A model generated the notes under the pieces. It worked only from the letters and a program-made list of their open reading frames with translations, had not been told where the DNA came from and did not search any database. A stretch of 64,000 nucleotides of DNA, from assembly GCA_037013685.1 (NCBI GenBank), contig CM072885.1, positions 26,598,620 to 26,662,619 of the forward strand. The letters run 5' to 3'. The DNA comes from Acridotheres tristis. Taxonomy: Eukaryota; Chordata; Aves; Passeriformes; Sturnidae. Positions within the stretch are counted from its first letter, which is position 1. Each line of letters begins with the position of its first letter. The position numbers and the translations under genes are program-made. Shown here piece by piece: positions 26,592 through 38,231 of this stretch.

Positions 26592-27965
26592 AGTGACCTC
26601 CATGGACACATATGTCAGAAAAACATTCTTGCTTAAATTTCTAGCATTTGGCTTCTAGAATCAAACCAGCTTCCCTGATACAGTTTTTCTACTGCTGATG
26701 AAGGAGATCAATTACGTTTATTTCTCATGATTTGATGTCATACTTGAACATCTCCTGAAAAGGACCATACACGGATACTGTACTGGCATCCATAGCTACT
26801 TTGTACAATGCTGCAAGTACTGTTTCTTCACTGCACTTTCCAGTCAGTTTTGGTGCCTCTACAGTTTAAGGAATTTTTTTTTTTACTGTCTCTTCACCAA
26901 GATTATCTCTTCCAACAAATACTTCATTTTTGAAAGTGGTATGAGAATATACTTACGTCTCACAAATGTCTCATGGCTTGGCCTGTCACTCCATCCCAAA
27001 CTTCCCACCGTGACTATCAGTGTTTATTTGCACTGGCATATATACTTGCCAGTTGGTCATGTTGACCCAGAGAAGTTCGGGCTTCCTTTTAGATAAGTTT
27101 TCATCCAACCAGACTTTGCTTTCATCCATCTTTATCAGAAACCATACCATCCCAAGTTTCCACACTCAGCCACATGCTCTGAGCTTTGAGCGGCACAATG
27201 TTTGAGTGGCTTTTGTTCTCCTCAGATGATGGCCGGATGTCTGTCCTATTTAATCTCTTCATTAATGTGACAACTTTGGCAAAGAATGCTATGGACATAA
27301 AAGTGTTTAGAGACATATAAGAAGCCGCTGAATTTGAAAACCAAATGCAGGAAAACCACTGACCATATAAGCATTGATTTATTTAGGACTTTACTGTCAT
27401 ATTCACATGGACTACTGTTTTTTTCATGAAAAGCAATGTTTAAATCATGGAGATTTCTAGTATAGTAAGACACTATTCCATGGGCAACAGATAAACAGGT
27501 TTCTGATTTCATCTACAGGTACATTGCTAATAACATCCCAGGGAAAAAATATAAAAGCCTAAAACAAACCTAGGATTCCGGATTCCCCACCATGTAAAGA
27601 AAGAGCATTTGCAGTCAGTAGATACATCTAAGCCATCAAAGCAAATCTGTCTATCAGAAATGATTAATGCATTTGGGCATGCTCCTATTTACATAAAACC
27701 ATCACAAGGAGGATAAGCACTACAGCATTAGTACCACCTATTTTAGCAGATTGAGGAAAGTGGGGACACTCCACAGGCTTCCCAAGAGTCCTGCTCTATT
27801 GCTGCAGAGAGCTCATTCCTAAGGCAGTGACTCCCATCCAATTACATTGTGCTTTATCATTTGCTCCCAAAGGCGTGGTTCAGGTTAGCCAACAGCACCT
27901 CGACTAGCACAGCCATGCTGCTCATCAAATAAAAAGCATCTCTAGTTATCTCATGTAAAATACAA

Positions 27966-28022
27966 CCATATATATACATATACACACATATAAATACACA
28001 TATAAATACGTATATATGTATC
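27966..28022. repeat. AT/CA low-complexity tract
   Basis: Alternating purine-pyrimidine sequence (ATATATACATATACACACAT and similar), an imperfect microsatellite. Confidence 0.85.
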
Positions 28023-29517
28023 TAAAGCTTCACAATCGGATCCTGGCCATCTTTTCCTTACTAAAAGGATCTCCTTTTTCTTACGTCTGACACCTGGGGC
28101 ACAGTATGCATTCAGATTTTCAGCATTTGCACCTGCAATTTTGGTTCTGCAAACTTTGTTGGAACAGCTACACAGAATGCTTTCAAAACCAAATCTGAGC
28201 CAGTAAGATTAGAAACTGAGAAATAGATTTGGATGTGCTCATTGCCGCACATACCACGAAAAGAAAAGCTGAAGATAAGGAGGCCAAGAACAAAACCTGA
28301 ATGTAATTCATGATTCAAGGAGGTGGTATTAGATGAGCAAATGCTTCAGCAATATGCCAAATGCATTAGCAACTTCAAATCAGACAAACAGTCCCCATGG
28401 ATTCATGTCACAAAATCTACATTTACAGGAAGACTATTCCCCTTTGCAGGAAAGGCTTACCCAGAATAAAAAGCCTTGTAATGAAAACCAGCAAAGAGAA
28501 TAAATTACCTTTCATTCTTTGTATTTCAGCTGCTCAGATAATAAAGTATGAGCCTCACGCTCTCTGTATGAGAACATTCCTGGATATCCCAATGACACAC
28601 TGATTGCAAAAAAGGATGAAGAAGCCTTAATCCAAGCACATTCTCTTTGTTTCGCTTACACAATCCATGTTTGCTGTTCGTCCTATTTAAGAGAAAAATG
28701 ATCTTGAAATAGGAGGTCTGATTTTGCTCACCTTAACTCTTAATTAAAATTTTAGAAATCTTAACAGTGCAGACATGTTTTCCCCTCCACATTTGCAGGG
28801 AAATATGAGATCCATGTCATAAAGTATGTAGCAGGTATGTCTTCCAGAAAGTTCTCTTAAGGAAGAAGGATTAGCTATCGTTTTTCAAGCTTCATGATGT
28901 TTATGGAGTGAACATAATTTTATTGATATTTTTTTACATGCTGTAGAGCTACTATGTTTTACCAATTTTATATTTATCATCCAAATTGGAAGAACAGTGG
29001 TTATCTCTTAGCTCTCATAAGTTCAGTTCTCAAAGAGTTATCACTTTGGGACTGACTATTCAAATGTTACAACATGTCACAATGCAACACTCTCCTATTA
29101 TTTTTTTATACTCTGGATTAATCTATTAAAAATCATCTTTACAGACACCTCAAATGTCAATCTTTTTGCTTGCAGATATACAACAATAGTAATGTGACTG
29201 GTTGCAACATGACTGTTATAGCTTTATCTCACTCTTCCAAGGAAATTAAAATTTAGAATTATTCCTTCCTACATTGTTCAAATCTTTATTGCAGTTATTT
29301 GCAATTTGAACTGTTAGCTATAACCTCTGGCTTCAGCAGTATGATAGCCACTGTATTATGTGTCTACATATGTGTGTATATAAACACTTGTGTATTTACA
29401 CAAACATATATATGCTCCGTTTTTTATGGTTTTAGTATTTTCCATAACAGTGAAAATTAAATGCAGAACAGAAGTTTCCTTTTCTTGATTTCATTTGCAG
29501 ACGCCTTGAAAATAGTG

Positions 29518-29539
29518 CATGGACTGTGAATAGTCCATG
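29518..29539. repeat. 8-bp inverted repeat with 6-nt loop
   Basis: CATGGACT, loop GTGAAT, AGTCCATG. Perfect stem, 26 bp before the 12-bp minisatellite. Too short to call a function. Confidence 0.6.
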
Positions 29540-29564
29540 GGCCCTTCACTGAATTTTCTGCTGT

Positions 29565-29612
29565 CACTGCCCATTACACTGCCCATTACACTGCCCATTA
29601 CACTGCCCATTA
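29565..29612. repeat. 12-bp minisatellite, four perfect copies
   Basis: CACTGCCCATTA is repeated four times without change at 29565-29576, 29577-29588, 29589-29600 and 29601-29612. This is replication-slippage type and probably length-polymorphic. Confidence 0.97.
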
Positions 29613-30903
29613 AGTTTTGTCAGAATTATACAGATATTTGTTCATTTGAGTTTGTAAATTGTTCATGATAACTTTGCAAGAGTCATTTCGTGTGTTATCT
29701 TCAGCTTTGTAATCAACACGTACCAATCCTGAAGTTTGTTTCTGAAAAATAATATCCTTCTGCTATTCAAAATTTCTGATACCATCAAGTATTCCTCTGC
29801 CTCCATCTAGAAAGGCACAGGCTTCAGATATCACTGCATTTGATGTCTCAAAGATAAGCAGTGTAGATATACAACACATTAGATAGATCTTTTGCTCTTG
29901 GATATGAAACAAAATGATTTTAGTTAAAGTTACTGCTTCTCCTCTTTCTTCACATCCAATCACAATGAACCACAAATGTTAACAGAGTTGAAACAATAAA
30001 ATGAAATCACATTCTGATTCTCAAACTTTGCCTTATAGTGAAATCTCAACAAAATATCTGAAAATGTAATTTTTGAACAGCTTAAGAAAACAAGTAAGAA
30101 ACCAGATCAATAGAAAGAATCTGAAAATCCTTTCAGCTAACCATAAATCACTCAAATGTTTGAAAACACAATGTTTCAAACAGACTACTAAGCTCCATCT
30201 CTTCCGGTATCTTTTGATATGACAAAGATGTCACAGTGGGACACACTGGGGAACTTATGAGGAACCACCATAAACACAAGCCAGTTGCTCTATCCAATAT
30301 CATCCCTCTGTTCTTTTCTTTTTATGGTAACATTGATAATAGAATTTGCTGGGGAAAGATCACAGGAAATGTCACTTACTTCAAATACTCTCTGACTAAT
30401 TATGATTAAATAGGTGGGGGGGGAGCTCATTACAGTAATTGTTTGGCTCCTGCATAATTCCTGAGCTATACTTGAAGTAGGGAAACTTACCATGCTGTGA
30501 ATGAGCATCCGAGTGGATGCGCAATGGTGCTGAATGCTACCTTCAGTGGGACACTATGCTGGAAATGTCAGCTCGGGTCCTAATTTCTTCTAAGACAGCT
30601 GTCCATAATATTTCATCACTATCAAGACCATATTGCTTAAAATTCTCTACTGAAGATGCCATCAAAGCAACTTCAAAGTTTCCTATACTTGCTTGGCATC
30701 TCACAGATGCATTTAAGTCATCTATTATAATACGCTACCCAGGGCATTACTTGAACCCCTGACAAACGGAACAATCGCCTCAGCATGTTGGCCTGGAGTT
30801 CTCAAAATGCATTGCCTGTACAGACACAACATGCAAATCCCTTTAAAATGGTATATAGTTGTTATAGTTTTGACTTGCCAGTTTAAATATACTCATTTTA
30901 TGT

Positions 30904-32143
30904 TGTGAGACAGAACCAGGAGCAAAAGAGCAAGGCAGGTGTAAAACCTAAAAGGTTTTTTAAAACTTTATTAACTACACAAAGAGAAAGGAAAGCAAAT
31001 TCAGAATAAGATCTTCAGACCACTCTTTCCTTCCCTCTCCCAACCTTCATAACAACAAAACAAACATACAAAAAACTACTTCAGTCAGTTCCCAACTTGA
31101 ATAGTCCTTTTCAGTTCACTTCAGAGAGAGAAGTTGCCTCAGGCCATAGGGACTTCTCCACAAGAAGGAAAAAAACAGTCCTCTTGTGCCTTCACTTTCA
31201 CGATTTGCATCCGCCTGGGGAAAAACTTGCAAATTTGTGAACCTCTTCACAGCTTTCCCAAAGATGTGCTTATGGGCCATGTTAAACTCATGAGGTATTT
31301 ACTTTTAAGAATGAACTGTTCCAAACGAAAAATTATCCTCATCTCTCTTTTTCTCTGTTCATGGTTCATCTCTAGAAAAAGAGATCCCCTTTTCTCCTCG
31401 GGGCAAAGGACTCTCAACAGAAATGGTTTTTTAATTAACGATCTATCAAATGGAACATCTCCAACCCCCCACGTCTTTCTCCATGGTTTATAGAAATATT
31501 CAGTACATCAGTTCATCCCTACAATCTTACAAAAGGATTTTTCAGCCATCTTCACAGTATCTCCTCATTCTCCTTCCACCTAAAGAAACTTAGGTCTTTT
31601 ATTTTTCCCTTCTCACTCCGGGGAGGACTGACAAGTCTGCAAGTCTTATCTGAGCATTGAAAGAGTTAAGATTTCACAGAGGGAAAGCAAGCAAGGCTGC
31701 AATGTTGGAACTGTGCCAGGATCTTGGCAAACCTCAGGCCCTGCTGGAAATGGGGGAGTGGGGGGAGGAGGGGGAACTGCTGGGACCTCAATCAGCCTCC
31801 GTAGGTTCAACTGGCACTCACTGTTGATGGCCACCCCTCCTCCCTGCTGGGCCATGCTAGCTCCCCAGACAGGGGGCCCAGCCCTGCCCCCCTGCCAGGC
31901 CCGCAGGCCTGCAGTGGAGCCAGGCCTGGGCCCTGCTACCTGCACTTCTGCTGGAAAAGAAAGAGAGCTCTTTTCCGAGTTACCTCCTTCAAAATGTGTG
32001 TGTACGGAGCTAACTAATTTTCTCCAATTGGTTGTTCAGGCTGTCAATAACCAAACCAGCCTTCAATTGGTCCCATCAACTCACAGAGGAAGTTCTCATA
32101 GAGAAAAACCTCTGAATCTGTCCTTCCCCAGGTGAAACCAGCA
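30904..32143 (-). mobile_element. probable long ERV LTR (~1.24 kb), minus strand
   Basis: Read on the minus strand, the element begins TGCTGGTTTCACCTGGGG near 32143 and ends GTTCTGTCTCACA near 30904. AATAAA is at 30972-30967, about 65 bp before the end, where an LTR polyadenylation signal belongs. The GC-rich part 31700-31960 and the start text are familiar to me from passerine LTRs. No target-site duplication was found and the length is large, so the edges and the single-element reading are uncertain. It is the only LTR here in the same direction as GRIP1. Confidence 0.5.
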
Positions 32144-34462
32144 TAGTAGTCCATGTGGCCAATGCCCATTCAAGAACCTTCCTTACTGTTCAACCTTCCT
32201 TACTGTCCAATGGCAGAAATCAGGAAAATGTTTGAAAGTCTTTTCCCTATTCTGTTGGAAACCATGAAAAAGAAATAGCCTGGATTCAGTACTACCTTTG
32301 AGATCTCCTCTACTCAGCTACGTATTTGCAAAAGTAAAGGCACTTTTCTTGACAGTCAGGTAAAAAAAACACCACCAAAACACACAGTAGACCATAGGAA
32401 CACAGCAGGTCTGACAAATGCATTAAAAGTCAAACTGACTTGTCTAGAACTGTTAATGAACATTTCAGTTATGGCTACACTGAGATCTGAATTCTTGGAG
32501 ACAGCTGAAAAGCTCAGTACTGGGCATACCACATCCCAGCCCAACCACTCCAAGATCTCATTCTGGATAAATTGTGAACCCCATGAAAAATAAGGGCAGA
32601 GTTAATACTCACATTTCTGCAGGGAGTAAGTGATGAAGATTTTCTGTTGCATTGGACAAAGGAGATCTTTACACTGTGCTACTGCCACAGATGCAACAAA
32701 AGTCAGCCTTATTCTCTGGGACTACAGCTCTTACCTCAGTGCAGCTGTCAGCCAATACTGAGCAGCTGCTCTTCAATATTACATATCATATGTGCATAGG
32801 AATACCCCTCAGATGGGCATCTGCAGGAACTTCTGCTGCTGGCTTGGTGGCCTTGCCTGAACCATCCTGACAAGGTTCATACCAGAAGCACTGAAGGGGA
32901 AACTGTATTCTTCTACAAAGGGAGCTCAAGTTCTTCCTAATGCACAACCTACCTTCCACTTGTGCATCAGGATGGGCTTTGGCTACCTTGGAAGCTCTGG
33001 AACATTGACTGAAAGTGAAGTGGACTTTGGGCACATTTATCACTGCATTACACACCTCCAGAGTGAAAAGAGAGACAAGATGTAACTAGACAATCTTCTG
33101 GACTGCTGAATTTCCCAAGGAACTCCCCCACCAACACTGCATTTTCCTGCTTTTTTTTTTTTTTTAAGTAGTAAAACAAAACCTAAACCATAATCCCCAT
33201 TTTCTCTGTTCCTTCTCATTCTTTGAGCTAAAGCTCTTAAATAAAAAGTCATTATGTCTGTTTCTTTTTGAAGAATGTAATTTCTTTTTAATTTCAAGCT
33301 TTGTGGAGGTGTTTTTTGTTTTCTGTTTTTCCAGTAAAAAAGAACTGTTCATATTACATATTAGCTCAGGCTGTCAGGTTTTATCTCAATTCCTAACTCC
33401 TTTTAGCTCAATGAAACAAAATCTGCAGTATGTTTATGCTCAGGTTCAAGAAAATGGATTCCTGACCCACAGGTATTATAATAATATCATATCACCTTAG
33501 GGTCTACAGAAATTTATGTGCATAAGCATGTCAGTAAAGGAAAAAACCCATATAAACCCTGTCACTGGAAAGCTTAAAATAGTCAAAGGTGCCCTCTTTT
33601 GGACTGCTGGGGAGAAGGAAATAATATATCAGCTTAAGCCTCCTAACATGGTAAGAAATTTCATCTTTGTTATTCACCACTGGCTTGTGATACAGCTGAG
33701 AACAATATGCCCACAGTATCTTTGCAAATCTGCACTGGTTTCTAAGAGGTCACAACACATGCTGGATGCCTAGAAAAACAAAATTAAACAAACCAAAGAC
33801 CGAACAAAACTAAGTGCCAGAAGCAATTTCTTCTGCCAGACAGAGTTGTCAAATTCTAGTTCACTAAAAGTATAAATGTTTCCTTAAGAGCAGTGTGGAT
33901 TTAAACTGTGCTTTATTGGTGACATTTACCACTGCACTGTGGTAATGCAGTTACTGGAATAGCTGGTATTTCCTTGCTTAACATCTTTCTCTATTCACTG
34001 TTGAGAAGCTAAGGCAGAATAACCCTGTTAGGTGTGACACTATTTCCAGTAATACGTTTTCCCCCACAAAACTGTGTCTAGTGTTTTTGTCTTTCTGCAA
34101 TCAGTCCAGTCTGGAGCAATTTTTCTGCCTTAATACACTTTCAGGGAAATCTTGTCTAATACCAACATAATTTCCAATAGCATTAATAAAAAGTGCACAT
34201 GAGCAGTTCAAGGGATAAGATAGAGAGGTTGCAGTGGAGACTTACATACTACTTTTCCTTTTTCTATAACAACAACATTTTGGGCTGAAGCTTTCTTTCA
34301 ACTTTTGCCTAGAGTCTTAAAAGGTTCCTAAACATCACAGGAGAGGTGCTTTAGAGAAAATGCCCAAAAGAAGAATGGAGGCATAAAAGATGAGCATCTT
34401 TAGAAGTTCATTCAAGATGACAACAGGACTTGGCCTGCAGTTTCTGAAACATCAGAAACTGT
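32144..34462. other. non-coding stretch, nothing recognised
   Basis: Presumed intron. A 15-bp near-duplicate (ACCTTCCTTACTGT) occurs near 32176 and 32193, and a T15 run at 33151-33165. Confidence 0.6.
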
Positions 34463-34970
34463 GTGGCCAGCTCAGCACTGGTGAGGCCACACATTGAATG
34501 CTGTGTTCAGTTCTGGGCCCCTCACTACAGCATAGGCCTTGAGGTGTGTCCAGAGGAAGGCAAAGGAGCTGGGGAAGGGGCTGGAGCACAACTCCGCAAG
34601 AAGTGTCTTAAGGAGCTGGGGGTGTTTAACCTGGAGAAAAGAGGCTCTGGCCACATCTCTCTCTTCAATTACCTGAAAGTACACAGGTAGGGGTTGGTCT
34701 CTTCTCCCAAGTAAAAAGTGATGGGATGGGAGGAAATGGCCACAAGTTGTGCCGGGAGAGGCTTAGATCGGGTATGATAAAAAATTCCTTCATGGAAATG
34801 GTTATCAAACACTGGAACAGGCTGCCCAGGGAAATGGTATTTAAAAGACGTGTAGGTGTGGCATTTAGGGACATATTTTAATGGTGGACTTGGTAGTGCT
34901 GGGTTAATAGTTGAACTCAATGATCTTAGAGGTCTTTTTCAATCTAAATGATCCTAAATGATTCTATGAG
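34463..34970 (+). mobile_element. CR1 LINE 3' end, ~510 bp, with residual reverse-transcriptase C-terminus
   Basis: The longest intronic CR1 copy. It begins in the last part of CR1 ORF2: 34463-34690 still reads ALVRPHIECCVQFWAPHYS, the motif near the end of the CR1 reverse transcriptase. It continues through CTGGAGAAAAGAGGCTCTGG, the 3' UTR, a CCTAAATGATTCTATGAG tail and a second partial tail copy. A ~20-bp gap is present around 34835 compared with the other copies, where the GTGGAGTC... segment is missing. Non-autonomous and dead. Confidence 0.95.
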
Positions 34971-37503
34971 AGTGAGGGAATAACATGGTGTTTGTGGTAA
35001 CACTGTGGTAAATCAGTTTTGATGCAGAAGGTTCCATTAATTTATATTATTAATAATTTTTTTAAATTAAATATATTTTTTTTTTTCCCTTGAGGAAAAA
35101 AAGAACATGTTATGAAACACTTTCTTTTTGCTTACAACTCGCTAAAATTTGGTCGTTTGGGATATTCTCCAATCAGGGCAGCCCACCCTGCGTGTCCCGC
35201 TGAGCAGCCATTTCCACATGCCAGCAGAACTGCTGCAGGGAATTCAGATGGGGCAGAAGAAATGAGATTATCCTTTGTTGGATTTACTGACAGCTGCTTG
35301 GAGAGATGCTATAACATATGATGACAGAGACAGACCTGCCTGCTTAGGGGCCATGCCTAGAGCAGGACCTTCCCATGACAGAAGCACATTAGCAGCACCA
35401 TAAAATGAAATGCAGATGGGGCACTACTAAGCAGAGTCGCTGGGAGACATATTAAGCTGCAGAAATCTGCCTCAGACGGCAGGTATGCTCTCACCTCTGT
35501 GCACAGTGTTTCTCAGATTTAGCAAACCCCCAGACTAAGATTATATACAGTTCATGAGAGAGTGAGTCCATTCTTTACACAAGGAACCGGAGCCCATTTC
35601 CACCCGGAGCCTCAGATTGCAACGTATTCCTAAAACATCTAGGTAGGCACTACTACATAATTTTAGACTTGAACTTCTTATGGGATAAAAAAATTTCATA
35701 AAATGTCAATTTTTAACTCCTGCTGCTTTATTCTTGGCAGCTCAGGTTCCTGTTTTTCCTTGCATCACACGTGCCTTTGCAGCAGCAAGAGGCTGTTCTC
35801 ACAGCACATGCCATGTCTGCTTCACCTCCAGCTTTTCTCACATGCCCCTCATCTCTCTTTCCGGCTTGCTGTGCTGAGCTCCCAGCAGTGCTGCATCTGC
35901 CAGCTGTAGCTCAGCTCTCTTTCGCCCACTACTGCAGCATCCCAGAGATGGGGGCCGTGGGCACCTCCAGCTGACTGCAAAGCAAAAGTCTGCAGTGTGT
36001 GACAGCTCCTCCCTCCTACCCCATGCCACCCTTCTCCTTCCCCTTCTTCCTCAGGCTTCGCCTCCATTCACAGAATACTGTGGAATTAAGAAACTTCAAA
36101 GTAATCAAAATTCCCATGGGCACCAGATAGGCACAGAGAGAGAGCAAATTTGGTTGCAAAAAAAATCCAGTGTTCATATGTGAGGGCAAAGACGGCTGTA
36201 GATTTTTGCAGACTGGCAAAATTTTCTGTGTCTGTCCCACTGTACCTGATAATAGCTCTTGACTAGCGCTTGGTTCACACCTTCTGTTCCACTCTGGGAT
36301 GCTCACCCAGACTGGGCTCCTGGGCTACTTTTGAATATCTGTCTTCTACAACTGGAAGCAGCAATGACATCAAAGACAAACTCACGAAACATTTGCAAAG
36401 CATTTCTATCCTGCAGCAATGCTGATACTTGGAAGGATCTTTGTGCAACACCCTACCCCTGAGCAGGTCTGGATTTTCATTATTTACAGCTCAACTATTT
36501 TGCCTGCATTCATATTAAAACTGGCAACACTTACAACTAAATTGTTTTGGTTTTTTAAAAATAGCTTCATCTTTAATGTTCAGAAAGCCTACAAAGTGAC
36601 ACATTGTAATCTTTTTTATTATTATTATTTTCCTCAGAATACTCTTCAAAGGAGAGAAACATAGCTTTTCCCATCAGACCACTACGGACAAGGTACAAAG
36701 TCCCAATCGCCTGCTGAGCTCTTGTGAAAGATGTACAGTAGGATCCAGCAGCAACTTCTATAACCCATCCTGCAAATCTACACATGCTAGAAAAAACACT
36801 TCCCATGTTTTCCACATATAACCGATATCGAAGCTACCACATCAGATACCACCTAGTAATACCTAATAGATAAAAGATAGCTAGTGGCCACTTACCATCT
36901 CTTTATATGACTGCAGCTTTCTCTTCACACCTTACAGGCACCTGCATGCAATTATATCTGTTTAAGCCAAAAAATTTCTCTGCAGAACTCCAGTCATATG
37001 CAGACCCTCAGACCATAAGGGCTGCAGCAGTGCTACTATTTTAAGTAGTACATGATTGATTTGGAAAGTATTTTTATGTCTTTCTTTCTGTCAAAGCATC
37101 ACACAGATTGGTTAGTATGCTGCTGTGCTTCAGATCATCCTGAATAATTAATAAAGAGTTTGCCAGTTCTTGAATATATTAGTAGTGACGAAATATTGCT
37201 TGAACTTGTGACCTGTGATTGGCTTGCTCTAGAAAAGAAAATGCTTTCTCCTATCATTACTTCTTACAACAATAAGAATGCTTTTGAACAAAAAGACAAT
37301 ATTGCAAACTAATAATGCCCATTAAATATAAAAAATCTGCCTCTTTTGTTTTTCACGTACTCAGTGGTGGAAAGCCTAAATACCAATTATAGAAAGAACA
37401 TCTTAACAAAAATTCCTCTCTCTCCCTCTCCTTCAGCAATCATAATGCAGGCACTTAAAATTTCAAAGCAATCCTAAAACTATTTGCGCCAAAGGCATTC
37501 TTA
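34971..37503. other. non-coding stretch, nothing recognised
   Basis: Presumed intron. A GC-richer part, 35740-36070, holds overlapping frames on both strands without recognisable domains. There is a TTATTATTATTATTTT tract near 36615. Confidence 0.6.
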
Positions 37504-37508
37504 AGTGC

Positions 37509-38226
37509 TGTTGGGGGTTGGATTGTTCCCCTTTTCTTTCTGTGGAATTCCTCCCATTGTTATGCTAAGTAGTTGTGGCTACACCTTAAAACGACAGATA
37601 ATGCTCTCTCGTAGGGTGGAGGGGGAGGGGGGGGGAAACCAGAAAAGGAAAGGTGGGATGGGGGGTCTGGAGTGGGGGGTCTCTCTCTCACTTGGCTCGT
37701 GGAGTGGAAAGACCGCCTGGGCTCCGCTCTGGCATCTCCCCCTGCCATCCCAGCACTGAGATCCATGCTCCCTGCCTTTGGACATCGCTCTGCTGCTCTC
37801 CCATCTCACCCTACTATCTCCGGACACTCTGCCGAGCACCACGACTGACACCGTGAGGGGGGGAGTCACTTTCCCATCCCCTCTCACCCCTGGGCCTCCG
37901 CCGCCATCACTCCAGCCCTCTTCAACTGCGCGGGACCTGCCCTGCCCCCACAGCACCGGTAACCGAGCGCAGGGAGACGGCCTGAGGCCAAAAGGGACTG
38001 GAGCGGAGCTAGACTGTTCTGTTCTGTTGCCAATTTTCATAGCTGTTGTTGTTTTCTGCCTTGTTAGATACCAGTAAAGAACTGTTATTCTTATCCCCAT
38101 ATCTCCTGGCTGAAAGCGTCTGATTTGGGCCTAAAATAATTAAAAGAGAGGGGGGTTGCACTCTGCATTGCAGAAAAGGGGCTCTTGCCTTTCCTTAGAC
38201 CATACCTGTCTTTTCAAACCAAGACA
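37509..38226 (+). mobile_element. ERVL-type solo LTR, 718 bp, with perfect 5-bp TSD
   Basis: Starts TGTTGGGGGTTGGATTG and ends TTTCAAACCAAGACA. It is flanked by AGTGC at 37504-37508 and 38227-38231. The text TCTCCCGTAGGG-like CTCTCGTAGGGTGGA, GGCTACACCTTAAAACGACA and the 3' end are those of an abundant passerine ERVL LTR, from memory. A variant signal AGTAAA is at 38073-38078. It contains G-runs at 37618-37680. The longest open frame of the window (minus, 37579-38100) lies antisense inside this LTR and is not a gene. Confidence 0.95.
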
Positions 38227-38231
38227 AGTGC

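Larger units (their letters stand above)
26598..30903. other. non-coding stretch between LTRs
   Basis: Presumed intron. Contains the AT/CA tract at 27966-28022 and the hairpin and minisatellite at 29518-29612. Nothing else recognised. Confidence 0.6.

Noticed and set aside
26337..26658. Cluster of 60-104 codon frames, plus and minus
   Set aside because: Inside the ERVK-type LTR or running across its end; no internal gag, pol or env homology.
31646..32135. Pro- and Gly-rich frames of 99 and 140 codons on opposite strands
   Set aside because: Fall in the GC-rich part of the probable minus-strand LTR.
37579..38100. Longest open frame (173 codons, minus)
   Set aside because: Lies wholly within the ERVL solo LTR, in antisense; composition reflects GC-rich LTR sequence.
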